Shown: positions 17,231-25,464 of the stretch, one piece after another
Numbering within the stretch: position 1 is the stretch's first letter
Layout of the letters: every line of letters starts with the position of its first letter
Source of the DNA: Flexifilum sp963727545
Lineage (GTDB): Bacteria; Chloroflexota; Anaerolineae; Aggregatilineales; Phototrophicaceae
NCBI GenBank assembly: GCA_963727545.1
Contig: CAVSGS010000015.1
Location: forward strand, 1-64,000
DNA: 64,000 nt
Direction: 5' to 3'
Made by a program: the position numbers and the translations under genes
The notes under the pieces: generated by a model
Told to the model about the DNA's origin: nothing
Seen by the model: only the letters and a program-made list of their open reading frames with translations
Databases searched by the model: none

Positions 17231-18220
17231 TTATTCTTCTTCGCCGAGTTGCGAAGGAATCTCCACATCTTGCGGGAGATAACCCTTCTCTTTGAGCTTG
17301 TCTACCAGTTCATCCAGCGATTTCTCGCCGAAGTTGCGGATCGCCAGCATGGCGTCGGGACCGCGATCCAGCATGTCGAGCACGTCGCCGATCGTCGTGA
17401 TGCCGGTGCGCTTCAACGAATTGAAGACGCGCACGCTCAGGTCAAGTTCTTCGATCAGCTTTTCGTAGAGCACGTCCTGACGACCGTTCTGTTCGGCGCC
17501 TTCAGCTTCCGCGCTCTGATACTCGGTCATCGCTTCGCCGGTGATGCCGCCCATCACGCTCAGGTGTTTGCCGAGGATACGCGCCAATTCGGTCAGCGCA
17601 TCTTCGGGGCGGATCGTGCCATCGGTCCAGATTTCGATGATCAGCTTGTCGTAGTTGGTGCGTTGCCCCACTCGCGCGCGGTCAACGTCGAAGTTGACGC
17701 GGCGGATCGGGCTGAAGATCGCGTCGATCGGCAGTTCGCCAATCGGCAGCCGACCACGTTCCTCGGCTTGGCTGTAACCCCGCCCTGCCTGCACTTCGAA
17801 TTCCATTTCGACGTGCGCGTCAGCCGAGTCAGCAGTGAACAGGTACAGGTCGGTGTTGATGATCTCAACCTCCGGCGGGCAGATGATGTCCGCCGCCGTG
17901 ACCGTGCCTTCACCGCGATGTTCCAGCCGCAGCCGGGCTTGTTCGGTATCAAACAGGCGCAAGCGAAGCTGCTTGACCTGCAGGATCAACTGAGTCATGT
18001 CCTCGCGGACATTCGGAATGGCGGAAAACTCGTGATGCACGTCCGAGACGCGAATACTCGTAATCGCCGCGCCGGGCAGTGACGACAGCAGCACGCGACG
18101 CAGGGCAGTCCCCAGCGTCACGCCGTAGCCACTCTCCAGCGGTGAGATGATAAAACGCCCGTAGTTGCGGGTGACGGCATCGCTCTCCACTTTGTGTGGA
18201 AGCACCATATTGTTCATCAT
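17231..18220 (-). CDS. rpoA: RNA polymerase alpha subunit
   Basis: The 329-residue protein has the N-terminal assembly domain (LESGYGVTLGTALRRVLLSS near residues 25-44, dimer interface) and the C-terminal domain (SVRVFNSLKRTGI, DAMLAIRNFGEKSLDELV) that contacts UP elements and activators. ATG at 18220 is chosen because GGGAGG lies seven bases upstream; the GTG six codons earlier sits on that ribosome site. In this genome rpoA directly follows rpsK, with rpsD missing between them. Confidence 0.97.
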   Translation of the reverse strand: MMNNMVLPHKVESDAVTRNYGRFIISPLESGYGVTLGTALRRVLLSSLPGAAITSIRVSDVHHEFSAIPNVREDMTQLILQVKQLRLRLFDTEQARLRLEHRGEGTVTAADIICPPEVEIINTDLYLFTADSADAHVEMEFEVQAGRGYSQAEERGRLPIGELPIDAIFSPIRRVNFDVDRARVGQRTNYDKLIIEIWTDGTIRPEDALTELARILGKHLSVMGGITGEAMTEYQSAEAEGAEQNGRQDVLYEKLIEELDLSVRVFNSLKRTGITTIGDVLDMLDRGPDAMLAIRNFGEKSLDELVDKLKEKGYLPQDVEIPSQLGEEE

Positions 18221-18237
18221 AGCTACGCCTCCCAGCA

Positions 18238-18645
18238 CTAGACGCGACGCTTTTTGGGTGGACGAACTCCGTTGTGCGGAATCGGCGTCAAGTCGCTGAT
18301 CGAGCGCACTTTCAAGCCGCTAGCTTGAATCGCGCGGATCGCTGCTTCACGTCCGGGACCGGGACCCTTCACAAAGACGTCCACTTCTTGCATACCGTGA
18401 GTCTGCGCCGCTTCCGACGCCGACTGCGCGGCGACACGAGCCGCATAGGGCGTGCTTTTGCGGCTGCCCTTGAAGCCCGACGTCCCGGCGCTTGCCCACG
18501 TCACCACGTTCCCCGATTGATCGCTCAACGAGATAATCGTGTTGTTGAAGGTCGCAAAGATATGCGCCTGACCGTAGGGTATGTTCTTGACTGACTTCTT
18601 GGTCGTGGCGCGGCGTCCACTACCTTTTTTCGGTGTGCGCGGCAT
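18238..18645 (-). CDS. rpsK: 30S ribosomal protein S11 (uS11)
   Basis: The 135-residue protein shows the S11 core (HIFATFNNTIISLSDQSGN, GSRKSTPYAA, KGPGPGREAAIRA and the final HNGVRPPKKRRV). It lines the platform of the 30S near the mRNA exit. The N-terminus carries a basic stretch (KKGSGRRATTKKSV). The next gene downstream is rpoA, not rpsD. Confidence 0.97.
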   Translation of the reverse strand: MPRTPKKGSGRRATTKKSVKNIPYGQAHIFATFNNTIISLSDQSGNVVTWASAGTSGFKGSRKSTPYAARVAAQSASEAAQTHGMQEVDVFVKGPGPGREAAIRAIQASGLKVRSISDLTPIPHNGVRPPKKRRV

Positions 18646-18674
18646 ACATTTTCTCCAATAGCGCTTGCGGTAAG

Positions 18675-18698
18675 ATGCGCCCCGTCTCCGGGGCGCAT
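18675..18698 (-). terminator. Hairpin in the rpsM-rpsK gap
   Basis: Nine-base arms ATGCGCCCC / GGGGCGCAT with a six-base loop lie 30 bp upstream of rpsK. On the minus strand it is followed by CTTACC, with no U-tract, so read-through is expected; it may act as a processing or pausing site. Confidence 0.4.
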
Positions 18699-18713
18699 TT
18701 TACAAGTTGTTGA

Positions 18714-18820
18714 ATGATAGCGATTAGCTATCAGCTTTCAGTCCTCAGCTAAAGAGGTAAACTGCATAAAGCAGCGGATTGTCTTTGGCTGACTGCTGAA
18801 CGCTAACTGCTGACAGCTTA
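18714..18820. repeat. GCTAATAGC-type repeat array, large imperfect palindrome
   Basis: About 100 bp of short AGC-TA words. The left side reads TTAGCTATCAGCTTTCAG, the right side reads CTAACTGCTGACAGC, and the middle joins CTAAAGA with TCTTTGG, so the whole can fold on itself. The same word family recurs at 29044 and 31630. It runs up to the end of rpsM. Confidence 0.65.
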
Positions 18821-19204
18821 TTTCTTGGTTGCCCCGCGACGACGACCACGCCCCGGAACCGTCTTCTTGACGCCCTTGCGGGTGCGGGCATTAGTGCGGC
18901 TGCGTTGACCGTGCACCGGCAGGTTGCGGCGGTGGCGCAGTCCCCGGTAGCTGCCGATCTCCGACAGACGCTTGATGTTCATGGCGATCTGGCGGCGCAG
19001 ATCACCTTCGGTCGTCATGCCGCTCAGCGCGTCACGAAGCAGTTGCATCTGGGCTTCGGTCAGGTCGCGCACGCGCAGATCAGGATCGACGCCGGTCTGG
19101 GTCAAAATCTGCTTGCTGGTCGGGCGACCAACGCCATAGATATAGGTCAACGCAATCTCGACCCGCTTATCGCGGGGGAGGTCTACACCTTCAATACGCG
19201 CCAT
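18818..19204 (-). CDS. rpsM: 30S ribosomal protein S13 (uS13)
   Basis: The 128-residue protein starts MARIEGVDLPRDKRVEIALT and has the S13 signature RGLRHRRNLPVHGQRSRTNA, with a basic C-terminal tail reaching P-site tRNA. It contacts L5 across the subunit interface. It lies 27 bp after rpmJ. Confidence 0.97.
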   Translation of the reverse strand: MARIEGVDLPRDKRVEIALTYIYGVGRPTSKQILTQTGVDPDLRVRDLTEAQMQLLRDALSGMTTEGDLRRQIAMNIKRLSEIGSYRGLRHRRNLPVHGQRSRTNARTRKGVKKTVPGRGRRRGATKK

Positions 19205-19231
19205 AACTTGCCTTCCCTAACTTCGCTAACT

Positions 19232-19345
19232 CTAACCCTGACGCTGCTTGTGCTTCGGGTTTGTGCAAATCACCATGACGTTCCCGTGCCGCTTGATGAT
19301 CCGGCACTTCGGGCAACGTTTCTTTACAGATGCGGATACACGCAT
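19232..19345 (-). CDS. rpmJ: 50S ribosomal protein L36 (bL36)
   Basis: The product is only 37 residues (begins MRVSASVKKRCPKC, ends TNPKHKQRQG). It has the zinc ligands Cys11, Cys14, Cys27 and His32, so it is the zinc-binding form. The position between map and rpsM is standard, except that infA, normally between map and rpmJ, is missing. Confidence 0.95.
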   Translation of the reverse strand: MRVSASVKKRCPKCRIIKRHGNVMVICTNPKHKQRQG

Positions 19346-19431
19346 GACAAAATCTCGCTCTCTGCGCTTCTTAACAGGTCATACATTATACTGATTTGAG
19401 CACACCGAGTCTACGGTCAATTTCGCACCGT

Positions 19432-20223
19432 TCATGGGAGTGTCAGGATTTCCGGTTCGCCTTCAGTAATAGCGATCGTGTGCTCAAAATGAGCGCACAA
19501 CGAGCCATCACGGGTGGCGACTGTCCAACCATCGTTCAATTCGCGCGTCTCCGGGCGTCCGGCATTGACCATCGGCTCGATGGCGTAAACCATGCCCACT
19601 TGCAGCGGATAGCTCCGCATTCCCCGCTGACGCGCCCGCCGGGGCCACCAATTCGGCACCTGCGGATCTTCGTGCATTGCCCGCCCGACACCGTGACCGG
19701 TGTACTCGCGGACGACGCTGTAACCGTGCGCTTCGACGAATTCCTGAACCGCGCGCGAAACGTCGCGCGTCTCGTTGCCGAGCACCGACGCCTTGATGCC
19801 GACCATCAACGACTGCTCGGTCACGTCGAGCAAGCGCTGCACCGCCGCCGGAATCTCGCCGACGCCCATCGTGAACGCCCCATCGCCGACGAAGCCCTCA
19901 TGAATGCAGCCCACGTCCAAGCTGATGATGTCGCCTTCTTGGAGCACCCGCTTATCGCTCGGAATGCCGTGCACCAACTCGTTGTTGATCGAGGCATTGA
20001 TCGTCGCCGGGTACGCCGGAGCGCCGGGCTTGTTGTTCGGATAATTCAAGAACGACGGCTCGGCACCGTGATCGCGGATCACCGTCTCGGCGATCCGGTC
20101 CAGTTCAGCGGTGGTGACGCCGGGACGCACCGCCTCCCGCATCGCCTGATGCGCTTGGGCGACAATCCGCCCGGCTTCCCGCATCACGCGAACCTCATCC
20201 GGCGTCTTGATTATTACTGCCAT
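19432..20223 (-). CDS. map: Methionine aminopeptidase type I
   Basis: The 263-residue pita-bread fold enzyme has its five metal ligands visible: Asp in ISLDVG, Asp in VGDGAFT, His in YTGHGVGR, Glu in AIEPMV and Glu in HFEHTI. It removes the initiator Met from nascent proteins. It lies in the spc operon after adk, separated by a palindromic repeat. Confidence 0.97.
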   Translation of the reverse strand: MAVIIKTPDEVRVMREAGRIVAQAHQAMREAVRPGVTTAELDRIAETVIRDHGAEPSFLNYPNNKPGAPAYPATINASINNELVHGIPSDKRVLQEGDIISLDVGCIHEGFVGDGAFTMGVGEIPAAVQRLLDVTEQSLMVGIKASVLGNETRDVSRAVQEFVEAHGYSVVREYTGHGVGRAMHEDPQVPNWWPRRARQRGMRSYPLQVGMVYAIEPMVNAGRPETRELNDGWTVATRDGSLCAHFEHTIAITEGEPEILTLP

Positions 20224-20264
20224 TACAACCAGCTTTCTATCGTCGAAACATCCAGAGTGTGTAG

Positions 20265-20292
20265 GTAGGGGCGTAATCGATTACGCCCCTAC
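20265..20292. repeat. GTAGGGGC-family palindrome
   Basis: A perfect 28-bp palindrome, GTAGGGGCGTAATC and its complement, centred on ATCGAT. It lies between adk and map inside the spc operon. Confidence 0.9.
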
Positions 20293-20332
20293 GGACAAAT
20301 CCACCCCGTAGTACTGCTTAGTTTAATCCGTC

Positions 20333-21038
20333 TTACTGCACGGAGTCGATCGCGGTTTTGATCGCTTCGCTGACTGCCGGGATCGGCTGGTCGGCGTCGA
20401 CTTCCTTGACCAGTCCCTTGGCGCTGTAGTAGTCGATCAACGGCTGCGTCAATTCGACGTAGATGTCGATGCGCTTGAGGATCGCGTGGGCGTTGCCATC
20501 GTCGGCGCGACGCACCAGTTCGACACCCTTCGTCATCGACCGCCTTCAGACGCGGCGGGAACTGCTTATTGGGATCATCGACGAACTGCCAATCCAGCCC
20601 TTCGTCGTTGAAGTAGATGTTGTAGCTCTGTCCCGACTCCGGGTGCGTGACGCGCCCGAAAGCGCGCTTGAACGCCGTGTACAGGTCGAGCTTAAGCAGC
20701 AGGACGACGTTGACACGCTGTCCCTTTTCGGCGAGATACTGCTCCAACCAATCCGCTTGCGCTTGATTGCGGGGATAGCCATCGAAGATCACACCGTTGG
20801 CGGCGTCGGGCTGGCTCAGGCGATCTTTGACCACCTCATTGGTGGTTTCATCATCGACTAAGCGTCCTTCGCTCATGATCTGCTGGACGCGTTTGGCAAG
20901 TTCGTCCTGCCGGGTCTTCATCGCCCGGAACAGATCGCCGGTCGAGACGTGCGGGATGTTGTAGGTGTCACGGATGAAGCTCGCTTGCACGCCCTTCCCC
21001 GCCCCCTGCACGCCCATCAAAATGACGTACAAAGCCAT
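20333..21038 (-). CDS. adk: Adenylate kinase, one frameshift
   Basis: The N-terminal frame has the P-loop GVQGAGKGVQ near residues 8-17 (Val where GTQ is usual), the NMP-binding STGDLFRAM and the FDGYPRNQAQ segment with the catalytic Arg. A surplus base between about 20522 and 20546 throws the frame off. The correct C-terminus continues in another frame (GVELVRRADDGNAHAILKRI, stop at 20333). Repaired length is 234 residues. The uncorrected frame would run to 20289 with an unrelated arginine-rich tail. It makes ADP from ATP and AMP and is essential. It sits between secY and map. Confidence 0.88.
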
Positions 21039-21067
21039 CTCTTAAAACTCCATTTTTGTATTTAGGC

Positions 21068-21124
21068 GGACACGGTATTAGGCATTTGTAGGGGCGCACG
21101 GCTGTGCGCCCCTACACCGTGTCC
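21068..21124. repeat. GTAGGGGC-family palindrome inside a larger inverted repeat
   Basis: The core at 21088-21115 is GTAGGGGCGCAC, a four-base loop GGCT, then the complementary arm. It is flanked by GGACACGGT (21068-21076) and ACCGTGTCC (21116-21124), which are also complementary, so the whole 57 bp can form a long stem with an internal asymmetry. It lies between secY and adk. Confidence 0.85.
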
Positions 21125-21138
21125 GTAGTTAATCTAGG

Positions 21139-22458
21139 CTACCGCATGAAGCGGTCGTAATTACGCATGACTAACTGGGCTTCAAGCTGACGCATCGTGT
21201 CGATTACGACGCCGACGACGATGATCAAGCCGGAGCCGGTCAGCACGTAGGCAGCATTGCCCGCCGAACCCGAAACCGCTTCGTTCGGGAACAGCAAACG
21301 GTTGACGAAGTCCATCAGACCGGGGACAACCGCGATGATGCCCAAGAACAGCGCACCCACCAGCGTGATGCGCCGGGTCACGCGGACGATGTAATCTTGC
21401 GTCCGCTTGCCGGGGCGAATGCCGGGGATAAAACCGCCGTTCCGCTGCAAGTTATCGGCAAGGTCTTGATTGCCGACCATAATGTCCGAGTAGATGAAGG
21501 TGAAGCCGACGACCAGCACGAAGTAGGTCAGCCAGTAGATCAGCCCCGATTGGCTGCCGAACGTCGACGTAATCGACTGACGCAGCGGACCATCCGGGAA
21601 CAGGTTGACCAGCAGCGCCGGGAACGCGATCACCGCCTGCGCGAAGATCAGCGGGATCATGCCGACCGGGTTCACTTTCATGGGGATGTGCGTGCTGGCG
21701 CCGCCGTACTGCTTGCGACCGCGCACGCGCTTGCCGTACTGCACCGGTATCCGCCGCACCCCTTCTTGGATGTAGACGATACCGATCACGCTGACTATCG
21801 TGATCAAGATGAAAGCGGCAATGTTAAAGAGCGGTTGGGTCGAGCCAGTGATAAGCTGGATCAAACGCTGCGGCGCGCGGGCGACGATACCGGCGAAGAT
21901 GATGATCGACAGACCGTTGCCGATGCCCTGCTCGGTGATCAACTGACCAAGCCAAATGGCGAACATCGTACCAGCGGTCATGGTGACGATCACCGTGAGC
22001 GTCAGTAAGAGGTCGGAGCCGAAACCGGGGATAATCGCGGTGCCGTTGTTCAGCGTATTGAAAATCTGAATCTGGCTGACTGTCTGCAAAATCGACATTG
22101 GAATCGCCAGATAGTAGGTGTAGTTTTCGATCTTCTCACGACCGCCCGGTTCCTTCTGGAGTTGTTCCAGCGACGGGATCACCGGCGTCAACACCTGCAG
22201 AATAATCTGCGCGGTGATGTACGGGTACACACCGTTGGCGATCACACTGAAGTTTTGCAGCGCACCACCCGAAAGCAGGTCGAGAACGCCGACCAGCCCC
22301 CCGGAATTTCCCGCCAGCAAACTCTGGAGCGCCGCGCGGTCAACGCCAACGACCGGCACGTGCGCCGCAAACTGGTAGACCACGAGGATCAGCCCGGTGA
22401 TCAGCAGCTTATTACGCAGGTCCGGCAGGCGGAGGGCATTACGAAGTGCCTCAATCAT
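21139..22458 (-). CDS. secY: Protein translocase subunit SecY
   Basis: The 439-residue protein has ten hydrophobic helices. The N-terminus starts with an amphipathic segment (RNALRLPDLRNKLL). It has the SecY loops GQLITEQGIGNGLSIIIF and RIPVQYGKRVRGRK (ribosome/SecA-binding cytosolic loop), and NLQRNGGFIPGIRPGKRT. It forms the SecYEG channel for exported and membrane proteins. The position in the spc operon after rplO is standard. Confidence 0.98.
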   Translation of the reverse strand: MIEALRNALRLPDLRNKLLITGLILVVYQFAAHVPVVGVDRAALQSLLAGNSGGLVGVLDLLSGGALQNFSVIANGVYPYITAQIILQVLTPVIPSLEQLQKEPGGREKIENYTYYLAIPMSILQTVSQIQIFNTLNNGTAIIPGFGSDLLLTLTVIVTMTAGTMFAIWLGQLITEQGIGNGLSIIIFAGIVARAPQRLIQLITGSTQPLFNIAAFILITIVSVIGIVYIQEGVRRIPVQYGKRVRGRKQYGGASTHIPMKVNPVGMIPLIFAQAVIAFPALLVNLFPDGPLRQSITSTFGSQSGLIYWLTYFVLVVGFTFIYSDIMVGNQDLADNLQRNGGFIPGIRPGKRTQDYIVRVTRRITLVGALFLGIIAVVPGLMDFVNRLLFPNEAVSGSAGNAAYVLTGSGLIIVVGVVIDTMRQLEAQLVMRNYDRFMR

Positions 22459-22493
22459 GCCAAGTTCCTTAAATGTTCTCGATTACCAAAGAC

Positions 22494-22582
22494 GCCCCAG
22501 TGGGGCAGTTTTTGAGGCTGCCCAAGCTGACACGCGCACCGGATGCCCCAAACTTCACAGAGTGAAGCGTCAGCATCCGGTG
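22494..22582 (-). promoter_or_regulatory. Two hairpins in the rplO-secY gap
   Basis: Immediately after the rplO stop, CACCGGATGC and GCATCCGGTG (22537-22546 / 22573-22582) enclose an inner stem CTTCAC/GTGAAG, giving a long two-part hairpin. A second, GCCCC-AGT-GGGGC (22494-22506), is followed on the plus strand by TTTTT. No U-tract follows on the minus strand, so this is more likely an RNA-processing or regulatory structure than a full terminator. Confidence 0.5.
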
Positions 22583-22586
22583 GCGG

Positions 22587-23108
22587 CTATTCTGCATACA
22601 ACTTGGCGAGCTTCGCTTTTTGCAGGCGTTTAACCGTGATCCGTGCGCCCGTGACCTTCAGCGGCAGGACTTCGCTCGTACCGCCCGCGCCGGCGATCTT
22701 CGCCGCCGCGCTCTTGGTGAAGCGATGTGCCTGAACCGTTAGGCTCTTGCTCAATTCGCCGTCGCCAAGGACGACGACCGGAGTCAGCGCATCCCGAATC
22801 CAGCCCAGTTCCGCCATCATCGCGGGCGTGACCGTCGTACCGGCGTCCAGCACTTCCAACTGCTTCACGTTGACTTCTTGGTAGAGGGTGCGGAAGATGT
22901 TGGTAAAACCACGCTTGAACGGCAGGCGGCGCACCAACGGGAGCTGACCACCTTCAAAGTAGGCACCCTTGCGGGCATGTGCACCACGCGCACCAGCGCC
23001 CTTGGTACCACGACCGGCGGTTTTACCCTTACCGGCAGAGATACCGCGCCCAACGCGCGTCCGTTTAGTCCGTGAACCCTCGGCGGGTTTCAGATCGTGC
23101 AGTTTCAT
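22587..23108 (-). CDS. rplO: 50S ribosomal protein L15 (uL15)
   Basis: The 173-residue protein starts MKLHDLKPAEGSRTKRTRVG and has the glycine/lysine-rich segment with GRGTKGAGARG, then the globular domain. It is slightly longer than the usual 145-150 residues because of the C-terminal end (KRLQKAKLAKLYAE). ATG 23108 overlaps the rpmD stop by four bases. Confidence 0.97.
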   Translation of the reverse strand: MKLHDLKPAEGSRTKRTRVGRGISAGKGKTAGRGTKGAGARGAHARKGAYFEGGQLPLVRRLPFKRGFTNIFRTLYQEVNVKQLEVLDAGTTVTPAMMAELGWIRDALTPVVVLGDGELSKSLTVQAHRFTKSAAAKIAGAGGTSEVLPLKVTGARITVKRLQKAKLAKLYAE

Positions 23109-23296
23109 GACTCCACCTCCTCAACGGTGACGAGATGAGTGATCTTGTAGATCATCCCGCGTACCGAGGGAATGTCTTTGACGATCACGCTGGAGTGGAG
23201 CTTACGCAGACCAAGCGCCCGCGCCGTTTCGCCTTGGCTCTTTTCGTAGCCAATTGCGCTCTTGACCAGTGTGACCTTGAGTTGTTTCTCAGCCAT
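23105..23296 (-). CDS. rpmD: 50S ribosomal protein L30 (uL30)
   Basis: The product is about 63 residues (MAEKQLKVTLVKSAIGYEKS onward), with the L30 core IGYEKSQGETARALGLRK. I place the start at ATG 23296; the open frame further upstream runs into rpsE and adds a meaningless Arg-rich stretch. It lies between rpsE and rplO as usual. Confidence 0.95.
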   Translation of the reverse strand: MAEKQLKVTLVKSAIGYEKSQGETARALGLRKLHSSVIVKDIPSVRGMIYKITHLVTVEEVES

Positions 23297-23303
23297 CGAA
23301 CTA

Positions 23304-23870
23304 TTACTCCTCCGACGGAGTCTTCTCCGGGCGCGTGCGCTCCCAGAAAGGACGAACGTCGTTGATGTTCTTGCCACGCATTGCCGCCATTTCTTCGGGG
23401 CTGCGCAGCAATTCCAGGGCTGTCAGCGTCGCCATGGCGACGTTCAACAGGTTGGGGCTGCCCTGACTCTTGGTCAGAATGTCGTGGACGCCGACCGCTT
23501 CGAGCACGGCGCGGACACCACCACCGGCGATAACACCCGTACCGGGCGCAGCGGGCTTGAGCAGCACCTTCGCGCCGCCGTATTCCGCCGTCACCGGATG
23601 CGGGATCGTCGTCCCGGCGAGCGTGACTTTCTTCATCTGCCGCCGCGCGCGATCCGTACCCTTGCGGATGCTGTCCGGCACGGCACGAGCCTTGCCCACA
23701 CCCACGCCGACACGACCGCTGCCATCGCCAACAACGACGACGGTCCGGAAGGCGAAGCGACGCCCGCCCTTGATCACTTTGGCGACGCGCTTAATGTCGA
23801 TAACGCGCTCGTCAAGCTCCTCGCGGTCTTCACGCGGTTCGCGCGGCTCGCGCTGCTGTCTGTTCTTCAT
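23304..23870 (-). CDS. rpsE: 30S ribosomal protein S5 (uS5)
   Basis: The 188-residue protein has a charged N-terminal extension (Arg/Glu repeats), the double-stranded RNA-binding-like S5 domain (VVGDGSGRVGVGVGKA near residues 48-63) and the C-terminal domain with VHDILTKSQGSPNLLNV. S5 helps maintain decoding accuracy and mRNA unwinding. Confidence 0.97.
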   Translation of the reverse strand: MKNRQQREPREPREDREELDERVIDIKRVAKVIKGGRRFAFRTVVVVGDGSGRVGVGVGKARAVPDSIRKGTDRARRQMKKVTLAGTTIPHPVTAEYGGAKVLLKPAAPGTGVIAGGGVRAVLEAVGVHDILTKSQGSPNLLNVAMATLTALELLRSPEEMAAMRGKNINDVRPFWERTRPEKTPSEE

Positions 23871-23878
23871 AATTTCTC

Positions 23879-24256
23879 CTAGAAATCCAGTCCGCCTTCA
23901 CGCGCACCTTCAGCCAGCGCCGCCACGCGACCGTGATACTGGTAGCCGCCCCGGTCGAATACGACCTTGCTGACGTTTGCCACCTTCGCCCGCTCTGCCA
24001 ACACCTGCCCGACGATCTTCGCTGCTTCAACCTTCGACTTGCCGGTGATCTGCTCGACGACCTCATGATCGATCGTCGATGCCGACGCCAGCGTGCGACC
24101 GCTGAGGTCGTCAATCACCTGCGCATAGATGTTCACCGAGCTGCGGAAAACGTTCAGGCGCGGGCGCTCCGGCGTGCCGCTGATCCGCGCGCGAATGCGA
24201 CGATGACGTCGGCTTAGCTGCGCGTTTTTTTTCTTAAGCTGCTTTGCGGTAGCCAT
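23879..24256 (-). CDS. rplR: 50S ribosomal protein L18 (uL18)
   Basis: The 125-residue 5S rRNA-binding protein has RRHRRIRARISGTPERPRLN near the start and VVFDRGGYQYHGRVAALAEG near the end. Order rplF-rplR-rpsE is standard. Confidence 0.97.
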   Translation of the reverse strand: MATAKQLKKKNAQLSRRHRRIRARISGTPERPRLNVFRSSVNIYAQVIDDLSGRTLASASTIDHEVVEQITGKSKVEAAKIVGQVLAERAKVANVSKVVFDRGGYQYHGRVAALAEGAREGGLDF

Positions 24257-24269
24257 TTTTCACCTAGCC

Positions 24270-24809
24270 TTACTTACCAGTTTTACCCGCTTTGCGGCGG
24301 ATCTGTTCGTCAGAGTAGCGGATACCCTTGCCCAAATAGGGTTCCGGCGGGCGCAGCTCACGAATGTTCGCCGCGACCTGACCGACCACCTGTTTATCGA
24401 TGCCCTTGATGTGGATCAGGCGTCCACGATCTTCGACTTCGAAGGTGATATTTTCCGGCGGGTTCACGACAATTTCGTGTGAATAACCGAGCCGCATCAC
24501 GAGGTCTTTGCCACGCAGTTCACTGCCGTAGCCAACCCCCTCGATTTGCAGCGAGCGTTCGAAACCTGTCGACACGCCGGTGACCATGTTCGCCAGCAGC
24601 GCGCGCTCCAGCCCATGCAGGGCGCGATTCTGGCGCTCGTCGTTCGGGCGGGTGACGGTGACAACACCGTCTTCCTGCTGAACGCTGATATTGGGGTGAA
24701 CGTCGTGTGCCAGTTCACCCTTCGGTCCCTTGACAGTGACCTGCTGACCATTGATGGTCACGTTCACTTTGTCCGGGAGACGTACCGGTTGCTTGCCAAT
24801 TCGAGACAT
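24270..24809 (-). CDS. rplF: 50S ribosomal protein L6 (uL6)
   Basis: The 179-residue protein has two duplicated L6 domains (MSRIGKQPVRLPDKV at the start; VVGQVAANIRELRPPEPYLG in the second). It binds near the sarcin-ricin loop. It ends with the usual KGIRYSDEQIRRKAGKTGK. Confidence 0.97.
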   Translation of the reverse strand: MSRIGKQPVRLPDKVNVTINGQQVTVKGPKGELAHDVHPNISVQQEDGVVTVTRPNDERQNRALHGLERALLANMVTGVSTGFERSLQIEGVGYGSELRGKDLVMRLGYSHEIVVNPPENITFEVEDRGRLIHIKGIDKQVVGQVAANIRELRPPEPYLGKGIRYSDEQIRRKAGKTGK

Positions 24810-24823
24810 CGCCTATAACTCCC

Positions 24824-25228
24824 TTACCAGATGTAGCAGAGCACTTCGCCGCCGACTTGCTGGCGACGCGCCTGCTGCGCCGTCATAACGCCTTTGGGCG
24901 TCGTGACGATGGCGATGCCGATACCGCTCATCACGCGCGGCAGTTCAGTCCGCCCGCGATACACGCGGCGACCGGGCTTGCTTACTCGCTGGATGTGAGT
25001 AATCACAGGTTTGCGCTCGCGGCGCGCGCCGTGATACTTCAACTGGATGGTGATCAACGAAAAAGGTTTCTCATCGCCGACGCTGAAGTCTTCGATATAG
25101 CCTTCTTCCTTCAAAATCCGCGCGATCTCCACCTTGATTTTGGAGGTGGGGATTTGGCAGGTCGGGTTTCCGACCATTAGCGCGTTGCGGATGCGCGTCA
25201 GCATATCTGCAATGGGATCGCTCGTCAT
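24824..25228 (-). CDS. rpsH: 30S ribosomal protein S8 (uS8)
   Basis: The 134-residue protein starts MTSDPIADMLTRIRNALMVG and ends with the S8 signature GIAIVTTPKGVMTAQQARRQ and GGEVLCYIW. In enteric bacteria S8 is the translational repressor of the spc operon; whether that holds here is unknown. Confidence 0.97.
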   Translation of the reverse strand: MTSDPIADMLTRIRNALMVGNPTCQIPTSKIKVEIARILKEEGYIEDFSVGDEKPFSLITIQLKYHGARRERKPVITHIQRVSKPGRRVYRGRTELPRVMSGIGIAIVTTPKGVMTAQQARRQQVGGEVLCYIW

Positions 25229-25247
25229 GCTTCCCTTCCGTTCTCTC

Positions 25248-25454
25248 TTACCAGCTCGACTTCACGACGCCGGGGATTTTTCCCTGAAGCGCCATTTCGC
25301 GGAAATGGATGCGGCATAAGCCAAACCGGCGAATGTAACCGCGCGGGCGTCCACAAACCTTGCCCGAATTCGGGTCAACAAACTGGCAGCGGTTGCGAAC
25401 GCGCACTTTATACTTCCGGTTGTGTTCACGAGCTGTCATGGATTTCTTAGCCAT
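25248..25454 (-). CDS. rpsN: 30S ribosomal protein S14 (uS14), altered zinc motif
   Basis: The 68-residue protein starts MAKKSMTAREHNRKYKVRVR and ends GKIPGVVKSSW, typical of the short zinc-type S14 (61 residues). The zinc site differs. The usual C-x2-C pair is spread to C-x10-C by an insert (QFVDPNSGKV), and the second C-x2-C is C-x2-H (CRIH). So one can still count four candidate ligands: Cys23, Cys34, Cys47 and His50. The order rplE-rpsN-rpsH is standard. Confidence 0.93.
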   Translation of the reverse strand: MAKKSMTAREHNRKYKVRVRNRCQFVDPNSGKVCGRPRGYIRRFGLCRIHFREMALQGKIPGVVKSSW

Positions 25455-25464
25455 ACCCTCGTCC

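Noticed and set aside
20289..20540. The Arg-rich C-terminal end of the unrepaired adenylate kinase frame
   Set aside because: It results from the frameshift; the true C-terminus lies in the other frame, ending at 20333.
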